From Sternotherus odoratus (lineage: Eukaryota; Chordata; Testudines; Kinosternidae): a stretch of 64,000 nt of DNA. Made by a program: the position numbers and the translations under genes. Where the stretch lies: NCBI GenBank assembly GCA_032164245.1, contig JAVMKO010000006.1:103681310-103745309 (forward strand). Direction: 5' to 3'. This document shows, piece after piece, positions 36,552-48,110 of the stretch. Every line of letters begins with the position of its first letter. Positions within the stretch are counted from its first letter, which is position 1. Below the pieces are notes generated by a model that saw nothing but the letters and a program-made list of their open reading frames with translations, made no database searches and was not told the DNA's origin.

Positions 36552-37700
36552 TAACGCACCCAGAACACTTTGGTTTTTAGGCCCCTAGTGTCTGGACACA
36601 AAACCAACAATGGGAACAAGCGGAACCTTTCTGGGGAAAATTTCATTTGAAAAGTGGGTTGAAAAATGGGAACCTTTTCCATGGCCCTCACTGTCGTTCT
36701 GCCTCCCTTTTAACCCGTGAGGTCCCAGCCCTGCTGGGGGTGTGGCGCCGCCGAGGGGAAATACTCAAATGTGTCTTTGACAATCAGATTAATCCCAGCT
36801 GGGATCACAAAGCCCGAAACGCTTCCTGCTAGGGATCAATGCTGATGGGTGGAGTTAATGGGATGTGTTTGTCTTGGCTGTGCAGTGCTGAATTTAACAC
36901 CTCTGCATTGCTTGGGGAATTCTTGGGGATAATGAAGTTTGGTTTGAAGATAATCAACATCCCAGGGAGGTATTTAACCCTGGGTTACTGAGACTGGTCC
37001 TGGAGGGAGTCCTTGGCAAGGGACACTCTCGGGCTGGTTAGAGAACTTCTAGATGCATCACGGGTTAGAAGCATCATGCCCAGGATCCTGATCTCAAGGA
37101 GATGTTGACTAATACTTCCCTGCCCCATTTAAAGCTGCTGGGGATTGTATTGTCCAGTGGTGGGAGGGGCGAAGAGCTGATGAGAGCAGGGAGCAGTAGG
37201 GAAGAGATGTGACAAGCCCCAGGGAAGTTGGGAAGAGAGGGATCCGGGGGAGGGGTCTCTGGCAGGGTGGGCGAGGGTGACACACTGACTGTGGGGGGTT
37301 AGAGATGGGATAAGCTGAGCCGGCTGTCCCAGGGAAAGCGGGGGAGGGGAGCAGAGCAGAAGCAGGAGACAGGTGAGCATGTGATGTGATTGGATGGAAG
37401 CTCATTGGACTGCTGCTGGGGTGTCTGAAAGTGGAACTGGGATGGAGGTGCTATGTTTATGGGTTGGGGGAGTGGGGTCCACCCTGGAGGGCAGGTAATG
37501 GGGCCTGGGAGACTAGGACAGACCCTGGAAAGCTGGGGATGGTGCTGTGAGGCTGTGGGTAGCAGATCCCTGGTGGGCTGGAGCTGGGAGATGTTACTGG
37601 TTCCACTGGGTCTAACACTGATCCCCAGACTCCCCCACCCCCCTCCCTTGGCTTCCCTTAGCCCCAGTCTGACAGGTCCCCTGGGTGCTGGGCTGGAGGT
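36552..37700. other. Intergenic and 3' flank of gene D
   Basis: Up to about 37000 nothing is recognised. From 37009 the sequence is the standard 3' flank of the array genes, as at 13360, 15240 and 55012. Confidence 0.5.
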
Positions 37701-40700
37701 TCACACGGAGGCCGTGCCCGGTGCAGGGCTGGGGGTTAAGGTCGGGTTTCTCTGCAGTGCTGCGTTGTGGAGGATGTAGTAGAACAGGCCGGGCTGGCGC
37801 TGGAAGCCCAAACTCTCCTGCACCCTCTGCATGGGGTAGTTGTCCGGGGCCACATGACCATAGCTGGGATAGCCTAGTGCGTGCATCCGCTTGGCCAAGA
37901 CATTCGTCAGCACCTTTGTGTAGCCGCGCCCCCGGTGCTGGGGCAGGGTGTAGCCATGTCTCATTGCACTAAAATGGTCTGAAAGGCTCCAGCTGACAGG
38001 GCGGTTGGTGGCATCCAGGAGGCAGACGCTGGGGAAGTAGCGGATCAGGCTGGTCAGGTATCTCCTGCTCCTCTCATTGCCCCCATAGGGCCACGTCTCA
38101 TTCAGGAGGTCGGTGTGGGAGATGTCCAGGGACGAGAGCCTCATGGCCGGGTCCAGCCTGGGGTGCGGGAGGAGAGAGAGCAGCAGGATCAACCCCCAAA
38201 TGTCAGCGATGAGGAGTGACACCTCAGAATCATGAGACTGGCCCTAAAATAGGGTGACCAGATGTCCTGATTTTATAGGGACAGTCCTGATTTTGGGGTC
38301 TTTTTCTTACCTAGGCTCCTATTACCCCCCACCCACTGACCTGATCTTTCACATTCGCTGTCTGGTCCCCCTACCCTAAAATCACGGGGCTTTTACAAAA
38401 GATCACGCTGTGATGACTGTTCTCCCTTGACAGCTGAATTACCCCAACCCCGACCCCTCCATGTTACAATTACTGCTGCCAACAGTCCCAGATTTATGAT
38501 GGTGAGTGTGAGATGGGCCTCCCTGCAGAAGCTCCTACTCCAGCATCTCTCCATCCCCCTCACAGCAATTCATTCTGCCTCAGCAGTTCTGCCCCAGTAC
38601 AGGGAACCATCAACTCTCTTCACAGGCCCTGTAACCTCCCCGCTGAACCTCCTGCTGTTCCTCCACCCCTCCCAGCCCTGTGGGGGCTGCAGCAGGCTCC
38701 CCTCTGCCCTTCCCAGGCTGGCTGTCCCTGGGGTGGGGGAGCCCAAGAACCATCCTGTCCCATTGCTGACAGGAAGGGAGGGGGAATGGAAGTGATGTCA
38801 CCTGAGATGCTGAGCAATTCCTGCTGCCTCTTCCCCCCCCCTGTCTCCCCACCCATAATAAGGGGGGGTCACATTACTGTGGGGAGGGGCAGGGCTGGGG
38901 AACTCTTACTGCAGCAGCTCTGAGGGGCAGCCAATCAGAATATCCCCCTCCCCCACCCAAGGCAGAGCAGGATTCCCATGAAACTCATTGTGAGACTCAG
39001 CCAAACTCCTGGGATTCAAGAAAAGGGGAGGCCGGAGCCAAGTGGAGTGGACAGCTGGCTGGTTCAGGTGGTGGTGGGTAGCTAGCCTACAGAGTGGGCA
39101 GCTCTACCTAGTGTCCCCTCTCATTAGAACAGTGTCTCATTCCACTTGCTGACAGAGACTCCCACATCCCCTGGGGTACCTTTCCCACCCTGGGTCCTGG
39201 GTGAGGAGCTGAGGTCTGAACAGACTGTGGGCAGGGAAGGTTCCTCTCTAGCCTGGGCCAGGAGAGATGTGGAGTGGGGACGGGGGAGCACGGCTGCTCG
39301 GTGCCCAAGCCCTGCCAGGGCTGATGTCTGATTGCAGGAGTGCCCGGTCCTGAGGGTGGGACCCAACTGGTCTCACAGGAGCCCTTTGCATCGGGGTTTC
39401 CTGGCAGAGGCTGGGGTCCTGTGCAGGATCTGAAGAGGGATCTCCCTCCGCATGACTGAACCCACCCCATGGCTACGCTCCCCAGTCCCTGTAGTTTCCC
39501 TGAGTGAGGTTGAGTTCAGTACTAATCCCACTAAGATTCTGCTGGTAACCACAAGACCCCAGTGCCCCAGGCCCTGTATGGGGACTAGCCAGCCAGAGCT
39601 CGGGCATCTCAGTGCTACGCTGGCCAGGGGCCCTGTTGTGTGGGCAGACACTGACCGGATTTCAGGCATGGAGCTGGGATCCGGGTGGAGGTAAGTGAGG
39701 TAGCGTATCACTTCCAGCTGGATCCCTTTAGCTTCTGAGATGTCCCTGGAGGTTTTGTAGACCCCGTCCTGGATACCTGCAGGGGGAGCGACGAGCTGTG
39801 AGCGGTGATGATGGGGACTGAAGGGTGGTGAGAAAAGACCCCATATGTGTGTGGAGCGCAATGTGGCAAGGAGGCAGGCAGGGCAGGAGTCTGAGCTTCC
39901 AAACCTACCAGCCCCAGGCCTCAGGGAAGAGGATGTGCTCTGCTGAGCCGACTGCAGACCAGCCCTGGCAAGGAGCAACCCCATATATTCCTGCCCCCCA
40001 TAGAGCTGACAGCCTGGGGGGACCTGAGGGTTTCGGGGTCGGCACTGTAGGGCAGGGGTCTGGGGTTTGGCCCAGACAGAACATGTATGTTCAGTGGCCG
40101 TGATGCTCTCCCCGGTGCTGTGGGGCCCATGTTACCGTGGATCCAGATGGCCTGGCTCCAGTTGATGGCGCTGCCCAGCAGGTCCCGGTAGGCGCCCAGG
40201 TCCCGGTAGTACGCCGCGTACGTGTTGGTGTAGAAATCAGAGTCATCTGATACCATCTGCCAGGGGAGACATGGAGCAGAGTGGGGAACACCCAATGGAA
40301 TGACTGATCTGCCCCCATGAACCAGCTTGGCACCACCTTAGGGCCCCCTAGAAGGGAAAGGCCTCAAATCCCAGTCCCCTGCTCTGAGCCAGACTGGCTC
40401 CTGCCTCGGTCCCCTAGAGGAGAAAGGCTCCATGTCCTACTCCTCACCCCCAATCCCCGTCCGCCCCCAGGAGAAGCGCGGAGGCTGAGGGGCAGCACCT
40501 CTCTGCATCGCTGGATGAGAACGGCTTTGAACTTGGGCCATGAATCCACCAGCACCTCGTACATAGCCAGGTTCCCGCGGTTTATGATCATCACGGCACC
40601 GAGGACCTGCCAGAGACATGGGGCGGGGGTCAGAGCTGGAGGAGGGGCAGAAATTCCCACCCTCGTGACTGGGTCAGGAGCCTCCCATTGTTTATTGGGG

Positions 40701-41578
40701 GTTTCAGTGTCTCATGATCTTCTGTGACTTTGGGGAGTATTTTGCCCTTTTCAAAAATGGCTGCCCTTGCCTATGGGTTAAAGACCACAGACTTGCCCCA
40801 TGTGATGGGCTTGGAGCCATGGAGGGAGCCAGAGGGACCCAGCTCTACAGTTATCTGCCCGCAACCCTCCCATGCAGTGATTGGCTGTCACGGTGCCCGC
40901 CTGTCATGTGCTTGGCTGATCCAGAGCCATCGTCCACTCTGACTGGCTGGGAAGGTGCCGTCGGCTACGCTGGGTGAGCAGCAGGTTTGGACTTTGGGAG
41001 ACAGGAGCAGAGCCGCCCAAGGGGGGGCAAGTGGGTCAGTTTGCTCCACAGGGGCCCCCACGGGAATACATGTTACTATAGTATTACAACTTTTTTTATG
41101 GAGGCCCCTCCCCAAATTTCTTTGCCCCAAGGCCCGTGAATCCTCTGAGAGGCACTGGACATGAAGTCAAGAATCAGAGAGGTAGCCGTGTTAGTCTGGA
41201 ATAGCAGAGGTAACAAAGTCCTGTGGCACCTTAAAGACTAACTATAAAGTTTTGAAGCATGAGCTTTCATGGGCTAATACCCACTTTGTTGGATGCAAGC
41301 CATGGACATGAGGGAGCAGCAGGTGACTCAGAGAGCAGCCAGAACCTGGGTGAGGAGGGGCCTGCTCCTCAGGCCTGAGCTCTAACCCGTCTCCAAGGGG
41401 ATTCAGAGGGACCTTTCCCTGCTCTCTGCCCTATGGAAGTGGGGAGGGTTAAGTCCCGTCCCTGGGCTTTGTGGAGTGGGCCTGGGCACAACAACGTCAC
41501 CGGCAGCGTCTCAGGCAAAAGTCCTCGAAGTGTCGCCTCCAGCAGCCTCAGCTTGGAGGAGCAGTTCAGGATCCGCAT
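37701..41578 (-). CDS. GLYATL3-like: Glycine N-acyltransferase-like protein, copy D (five coding exons)
   Basis: Joined exons are 41501-41578, 40499-40606, 40136-40256, 39656-39776 and 37701-38157, giving 294 residues. The protein begins [10 protein letters not shown] and differs from B and C at many positions, for example [28 protein letters not shown] and [18 protein letters not shown]. The CoA-loop region reads [10 protein letters not shown], nearer the usual R-G-x-G pattern of GNAT enzymes than B and C. Indels near 37680-37710 end the frame shortly after TPSPAPGT, so the long tail of B, C and E is missing; the length is then close to that of mammalian homologues. It lacks the intron-5 LTR of B and C. 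Acceptor at 41629; probable noncoding exon ends at 41882. Confidence 0.86.
38250..38373 (+). mobile_element. 124-bp MITE with 8-bp target duplication, upstream side of the last exon of gene D
   Basis: The ends are TAGGGTGACCAGA and TCTGGTCCCCCTA, nearly perfect inverted repeats. The flanks are an exact CCCTAAAA duplication (38242-38249 and 38374-38381). Copies B, C and E have the empty site. The 8-bp duplication suggests the hAT superfamily. Confidence 0.85.
41172..41298 (+). mobile_element. Short GTAGCCGTGTTAGTCTGG element in intron 2 of gene D
   Basis: Matches the first 120 bases of 2291-2756. It appears flanked by TGGACATGA (about 41157-41165 and 41304-41312), as expected for a retrotransposed insertion. 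Confidence 0.7.
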
Positions 41579-41881
41579 CTGTCAGGATGGGCCCTTGGCA
41601 GCTTCCCGGGAATGTGGTGTACGGGACACCTGGGAGGAGGGGAGGAGAGAAACCCGTCAGTTATGTGGGTCTATCCCTACACCCCCAAGTGACCCCAGAA
41701 GGAAGCAGAGTATCGTCAACCTCCCATCCCTACCATAACAAACCTACAATAACAACCTAGTCTGGGTGCAGCCCCTGTGCTCACCAGAGACCCTACAATA
41801 ATAATCTGTGGCCCCAGCCATGCCAGGCTGGTCCGTGCAGGTCTAGGGTTGCTCAACTAGCTTCCACTCACCTGGGCAGTC

Positions 41882-42090
41882 TCTGTGCCAGGGTAAGGAG
41901 CAATCCCGGAGAAGGCAGTGCGGTCCCTGCCCGGCAGCACCTGCTCCCGTCTCCGCTGGATCTCGCTCACCCTCAGGGCTGCTCCAGGTTCTTAACCCTG
42001 AGCGAATGAACCATTAACAGAGTCTGTACCTTGTCCTGAGCCGGGGGCACCTCCCTGCAGTCACAAGGCACCATCCGGTTCCTTCCCTGG
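41882..42090 (-). other. Probable 5' noncoding exon of copy D
   Basis: Same block as 1482-1684, with a CAG then GTGAGTGG donor. The right limit is not known. Confidence 0.35.
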
Positions 42091-42711
42091 GCAGCGAGGG
42101 GTGAACCAATTTCCTGGGGCCAGTGGAGTGGAATTGTGAGGAAACACGAGCACAGCCAGGAGTGGGGCCTGGGCAAACCAACTCTGCCGGTGCCTCTCAA
42201 CCAGACCCACAGCCCCGGCTGTCCCAACCCTGGGTTCCTGCATAGCAGCTCTGCTAACTCTGTCTCTGTCTTTGATAGGGGGGTCTGCTGGGATGGGAGT
42301 CTCCAGTCTGGGCCTATCTCGTTGACTGCATCCTTCCCTCTGGCCTGTGTCTCTCCCAGCTCTGTCCCCCATGGCGTGTGTGCCTTACACTCGGTGCTTG
42401 TTTTGTCCGTGCAAAGACTGGTATTTCACATGGGTCCCTATCAGCACTGGGGAGGGCTCTTTGGGTCCAGGCTGAGCAGGTTTCACCTACAACAAGATGG
42501 AAGCTCTCTGAAACGTGGCTGTCCTGGCTCATTATCCACTGGGAGCAATGCAATCAGGATCTGCAATGACAGCCTCATATTTATTACTTGGCTGGAATCC
42601 AGCATCTGAGAATCCCAGCTGAAGGCAGAGGCCATGTTGGCTGCACCGACTCAGTGGAATCCATTTTGACTCACCCTCCTTTTGTCTCTGCATCCTCGTG
42701 TGAGTTCGTGG

Positions 42712-43521
42712 TGTAAGCGGGGGAATAGTCCCGCTGTTGTGGGGAATTCTCCTGACTTCTGCACGACCCCGGTGAAATGGGCTAGCGGAAGGATCTGAGT
42801 CCTCGCTCCCACTTCCTTTATCCAGAGGCCTCCCTTCCACTCTCCTGTCTGGTGGAGTCCTCGTAACCCCAACAAGGCTGGGCCCAGGATTTCTGGGGGG
42901 CTCAACCCCAAACCGTGCTGTGGTTACCTAGGTCAGGGGCTAGGGTGTCCCCACTCCGGGGTGCTCCCTCTGCACTGGACACTTCCCTGGCCCACTTAAA
43001 ACTTAAAGCAAATGCAAATTATTTAATGAACAGTTTATCTTAAAAATGAACAAGGAAGAACTAGAACGATTAAACACATCACCCAGCTCCGTGGCAGGGA
43101 GCATCACACACAATGTCTCTGGAGTGTCAGGACAGTTCACAGTCTGTTCCTTGTAGGGCCCAGGCCTCCTCCTTAGCTGTGCTGCAGGGTTGCTGTGACT
43201 TGAACACTTCCTCTGGTGGGGTCCACACCCGCTCCCAGCCTCTGGACGGCTCCAGCCCAGTTCCACCCTCTGTGTCAGCTCCACACTGCCTCCACACGAC
43301 GACTGCTGCTGCTCTGCCTCTGGTCCCTCTGGCTGTTACAGCTCTGCTTCCAGCACACGGCTTCTCTGCAGGCAGCCCCTATGTCTCTGCCCCCAGCACT
43401 GACCTCTCTGCCTCTGGTTCCTGCAGCTGCTCCCAGGGCAGGTCTGTCTCTCTGGGCTGAGCTCTGGCTTTGGGACTGTAGCTCTGCTCCCAGCACAGGG
43501 TCTGTCTCTCTCTCTGGGCTG
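42712..43521 (+). mobile_element. TGTAAG-family LTR-like repeat, 5' flank of gene D
   Basis: Paralogous to 22348-23178, with the same left junction in the gene flank (GTGAGTTCGTGG then TGTAAG) and the same right junction against an LTR. Confidence 0.55.
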
Positions 43522-44298
43522 TGTCACGGAGCGCCCGGGCGATGCACTGGAACTGCTCCCTAGGAAGCCAGACCGGACTCCGGGTGAAGGGCCCCTTCTC
43601 CGTACACAGCCTGTTTCCCAGGCCAGGAGCTTCAGGGGTCCCCACTTCCACCTTCCTGGGTCTGACGTTAGAGCATTCAGCACCTTCTGCCCCTCCGTGT
43701 GCTTCCCCCAGCAAGCCCGCCTGGGCGGGGTCCTGGGGGAGCCCATGGGTTCTGCACCCCAAATCCACAGTCAGACGTGACTCTCAGCCAGCCAGCAGAA
43801 TAGACGGTTTATTTGAGATGTCAGGAACACCATCCAACTCACAGCTTCTCAGTCTCAACAGGGCCCATCCAGTCAGGCAGGTCCTTTTGGGGTGCTAGGA
43901 GAATGAGACCCAGATTCTGCTCCTGCTTCTTCCCCAGGTTTATTCAATGACTTCTATCTGGTCTAACACAGACATGCAGCGAGCGAGTGTGAGCCCTCAG
44001 CTGGATCCATCTTGGGGCCAGAGAGCGAGATGGCTTCTCTCCCCCTTCCCAGCTAGACCCAGACTGACCACTCCCTCTAGCCACTCCCTGCTCTCCTTCA
44101 TCCCTTGTCTGGTTTCCCGGGCTTCAGGTATCACCTGACCTCTCTCCCCCACCTGTGGTCAAGTTACAGCTTCACCCATTAACACCTACAGTGGCTTTGC
44201 TCTGCATCAGCTACACATTCCTTTCCCTCCAAATAGACGCCCAAGAAATGCACAGGGGAAACTGAGGCACGCACACACAGTACTCCCACTTCATCACA
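43522..44298 (-). mobile_element. Solo LTR (TGTGATGAAG family)
   Basis: 777 bp on the minus strand. Its left neighbour is the TGTAAG repeat. On the right it passes straight into spacer sequence equivalent to about 4660. No 5-bp duplication is visible, again consistent with a recombined LTR. Confidence 0.8.
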
Positions 44299-44887
44299 GT
44301 CAGTCAGCCGAGCGTGTGGGAGGGAACGTTCGGTGCCAGCTCAGATCACCAGCCCCCTCTGCTCAGGGCACCAGCTCCAACCTTGGCAATTCAGATGCTT
44401 CAGAGGAAGGAGGTTAAAAAAAATCCCCTTCGAATATATTGTCGGGAAAATATCCCTCCATAATCTCTGCTAGTGACCAGCTGAAAGCCCGAAGTTGAGG
44501 AGAAGGGATGTGAAAATCAAGCATAACATCCTTCAGAGTAACTAACGGGGAAGGGGTGTAGGGAAAAGGGGTCTCAGCTGGGGCGGAATCAAGAATTCGA
44601 TGCCAGCAGCATCCCCAGAAACAGGGTAAAGGCTTTTCCAGATCAGAGTAGTAATGGGTATTTATCAAAAACACACATTGTGCATTGCCTGATATTAACT
44701 CACTAAATATCAGAGTCTCTGTAGACTGCCTTTGTATTGATCTGCCTTACTTTTATTGTAAATAAATAAATAATATATCATGTAACCCCCACCTACCCCA
44801 GTGCTCAGCCCCCTCTCATGGTGAACTGGATGGCGGACCCGTACCCAATATTCCTGACCCCTATTGGGTGGAATCCGTGTTAGGTTC
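44299..44887. repeat. Array spacer block, copy 4 (left part)
   Basis: Matches about 4660-5245, then is interrupted by the endogenous retrovirus. It resumes at 52866. Confidence 0.7.
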
Positions 44888-44891
44888 ACAG

Positions 44892-45301
44892 TGTTAGGTA
44901 AAAAGCAAGTCCCTACTCACCTCTCCAGCACCCGAGGATTCGTGCGGAGTTGGTTTGGGCCCACAAACTGTCAGAGACCACTTACACAGACATTAATTCA
45001 TTGATCAACGGGCTCACACTATCCTTAGCTCAAAAAGCTTCAGAGTAGTGTGGCAAATTTACTAGGGGTGAGCATCAATATTTATACACAGAAGTAAACA
45101 AAGTGATTTACAGATCATAATGGTCATGCATAATCAATCAAGATTCTTCAGGATAAAACAGGTTAAAATGTAAATTCTAGAAGACAGAAGGGAGATGGGT
45201 ACTTAAGGGGAGGGGGGATGTCATGAGTAGTTCGCAGGCCAGGGCTTTGGTCAAAAGTTCAGACAGAACCATCAAGCCAAGTGTAAAGTTCAAACTCAAC
45301 A
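44892..45301 (-). repeat. 3' LTR of the endogenous retrovirus (410 bp)
   Basis: On the minus strand it begins TGTTGAGTTTG and ends CCTAACA. A TATAAATA motif lies near 45080. It equals the other LTR except for one substitution near 45272 and absence of a 30-bp segment. Confidence 0.92.
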
Positions 45302-45313
45302 TTCCCCCATTTG
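45302..45313 (-). other. Polypurine tract
   Basis: Minus-strand CAAATGGGGGAA lies immediately upstream of the 3' LTR, the expected place for the plus-strand primer of reverse transcription. Confidence 0.7.
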
Positions 45314-45599
45314 TAGCTTTGATATAACTTATTTATCAAAAAGCTACATCTTAGTTTAAGGAGCCAAGGGCAGCTTGGCAATTTCAGCCTGTGCTAACTT
45401 GAAAAGAGTGGGGCATACATGTTGTATTTAAAATCATACTACACAACATTCATAATACAGTTGCTTTTAAGTTAGAAAAACATTCTTAACAATTCCCTCC
45501 TCTTTAAAGATAATTTCTTTTATATTTTAAAAGCAAATTACTTTCAGCTTTTAAATTATGCTCTAATTTATAGATACTATTCAGTTTAGGCACACCCAG

Positions 45600-45940
45600 T
45601 ATTGGGGTATTGAGGTAGATATTATTTTTAAAGACATAGCATTTCTCATTCATGAGAGCATATATTTTTCTTTGGGCAGCTAACATTATGTTTCAGGCCA
45701 TTTTGACTTGCCCACCTGTTTCAGGATAGACTCTCACTGAAATTAATTGCTTGGTTTGTCTTTTTAAACAAACATTCTGAACATGAACCCATTTAGTTTT
45801 AGGGCAATTCATGATAGACTGTAGCTTTACATACGTAATATGTTCTAAAAGTGCTAATTTACTGGTGGAAGCTCTATTTTTATCCAACCAGGAGTTACTT
45901 GTCACAAAAAATGCTAAGGTAACAAAGTCCTGTGGCACCT
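45600..45940 (-). pseudogene. Possible envelope transmembrane-subunit remnant
   Basis: The minus-strand text holds a leucine/isoleucine heptad-like stretch followed by IYALMNEKCY, which sits where class I envelopes carry their cysteine motif. Two of the cysteines are replaced and a stop interrupts the frame. The call is tentative and rests on position and a weak motif. Confidence 0.3.
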
Positions 45941-46078
45941 TAAAGACTAACTATAAAGTTTTGAAGCATGAGCTTTCGTGGGCTAATACCCACTTCGTCG
46001 GATGCAAGCAGTGGAAGGTGCCACAGGACTTTGTTACCTCTGCTATTCCAGACTAACACGGCTACCTCTCTGATTCTT
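45916..46078. mobile_element. Inverted pair of GTAGCCGTGTTAGTCTGG elements
   Basis: A forward copy lacking its start (45916-46015) runs straight into an inverted copy of the start (46016-46078). The flanks repeat AAAAAATGCTAAG (about 45906-45918 and 46080-46092). A 13-bp duplication plus internal inversion points to target-primed retrotransposition with twin priming, or to a Penelope-like element. Confidence 0.75.
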
Positions 46079-46417
46079 GAAAAAATGCTAAGTGACTTCT
46101 ATTAAAAAGACTCTACACGAGTCAGCATTATGCAGAGGCACTGATATTTGAAGTAGATTTTGCATCTACTCTTTGTTAGCTGCTATGAAATACTTGTTTG
46201 TTTTCTTATTCTTGTTTGGTCCTATGTTACATTATGCTGGACCAGATCTCTATTTTGGTAGCATTCAAGTCATGTTAACAGTAATCAGAGGGATAGGTAC
46301 ACAGAGGAGTTTCTATCCTGGTCTACTAAGAACTGAGTACACACTCAACAATCACTTCTATTTTCCAAAATACAGGTTTTGACTTTCTGGAAATATCTAA
46401 TAAAAAAACATTATACT

Positions 46418-47242
46418 TGTTATAGTATTGTAGTGTGGTGTTGCTGTCCAGAGGCTACCGGTGTGGTCCTTCTGCTTTCTCCTGTTGATATCACTCGGCT
46501 GCGTGCGTGTGTTCCCTCTGTGTGCTGCCCCAGCTCTGCGCAGATAGCTGACGCAGCAGACCCGACGAGAACCCCCAATAACCACAGAGTCTTAGTAAGG
46601 TACAAAGGCACCTCGGCCAGGGTTTATTGCAACCCTGACACCCTTTCTGTTCCCAGCGGATTCCTGAGTCCACCGGACATACAGCTAGAGAGTGCCGCTT
46701 GGCAATGGACTCAGCTCAACGGCAGATGAGCCGCTCCCCCTTTCGAGCTGGACCCCTTTTTCTAGTGACACAGTCTTATATAGAGATACAGAACAAGTTA
46801 CACCTCACTCCTGACGTATTGAGGTGCAACCCTTCCATGTAGCAAGGTACAACCCTCTTACGTAGTAAGGTGCAGCCCCTTTACGTAGTTAGGTGCTGCC
46901 TCGCACCTTGTACCTGTTGGTTTGATCAAAACAACTCTATCCATCATGTTACCCTTCTGCACTTGTCATTGGGATGGGTCGGCCTGTTCCTTGTTATCTG
47001 AGGAATGTTCTTGGTTTATAATGTACCTTGTTATGGTGTTTATACTGAAATTTATAATGAGTATGAATTCTTGCGATATCAGCCCTTTTCCTGCCAAATT
47101 CTGTGTGCTGGACCAGCCTTTTTGCTCACAGCTGCAATCTGCTTCATATTAGCAAAGGTTTGACCATTACTTTAGTTCAGGCCTCAGGCTGGGCCCTCAA
47201 GTAGGCCTTTAGCCTTTACTTACATTGCCTTTACTTACCACA
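46418..47242 (-). mobile_element. Nested solo LTR, 825 bp, 5-bp duplication ATACT
   Basis: It runs from TGTTATAG to ACCACA on the plus strand, flanked by ATACT (46413-46417 and 47243-47247). The minus orientation is inferred from TATATAAG near 46775 followed by AATAAA near 46625. It is unrelated to the LTRs of the host element. Confidence 0.8.
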
Positions 47243-47399
47243 ATACTCATGAAATAAATCTTGCTTAATCTAAAACAAGATTAACAACTTAAAATTGATT
47301 AATACTTCAATTTGATAACCATTATTAAGTCCTTTTGAATTTTATCTTCAGGCTGAGACCCGGCACGGCCTTCGCTAGCCACTTTTCTTCAGGGTTCTT

Positions 47400-48110
47400 C
47401 ATCGTCCCCTCTCCAGTTGCTAGGGCTTGGGTTGCCCCGCTGTTGTCTAATTCTCATCCTGGTCCATCGAGGGTGGAGGCCTCAACTGCCTCGTTGTCAT
47501 CTGGGAAAAGGGCATGCTTGCATCAGGCGTGGTGAATTCAGGCTTCCTTTTCTGCCACCTTGATGATGGTTGGGGTGGCCAAGGCACCTGGTATGGTCCT
47601 TTTCACAGGGGCTGGAGCAGAACTTCTTTGTAGGCTTTAACAAAGACTTAAGAACCAGGTTTTATCGGGTGTGCTTTTTCATTTAAAAGCAGTCTCATAT
47701 CTGCGGAGAGAGTTAGTCTATCTCTGGAGCTGTAAAACAAAAGAAGTTAGTTCTGCTTTTTCAAGCACTAAATCAGCAGTCATGTAATATTTGACTAGGT
47801 AAACTGAGGAAGGCCTGCTAAAAAGTAGTTCAAAAGGTGATAATTTAATTTGACCTCTAGGAGTTGTCATGGAGATTGTGCAGCACAAGGGGTAATGCAT
47901 TTATCCAGTTAAGACCAGTTTCTTTGCATATTTGTCCTTTTAACCTGGCCATTAGACTGCAGGTGCCAAGGTGTGTGGCACTTCTACTGAACTTTCAAGG
48001 CACTCATAACTTGCTGAAAAGCTGTTTCTGTAAAATGAGACTCACGGTTTAAGTCTGTCATCTTGGGTACCTATACTTAGAGATAAAATCATTTAAGAGA
48101 TATTTGTCCA
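47400..48110 (-). pseudogene. Retroviral integrase remnant
   Basis: Minus-strand translation shows TDLNRESHFT (core domain, second acidic residue present), then HLQSNGQVKRTN, where the residue at the catalytic glutamate position reads lysine. IKLSPFELLFSRP follows, and a C-terminal piece with TIPGALATPTIIKVAEKEA. Stops and frame changes lie between these pieces. The integrase is dead. Confidence 0.75.
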
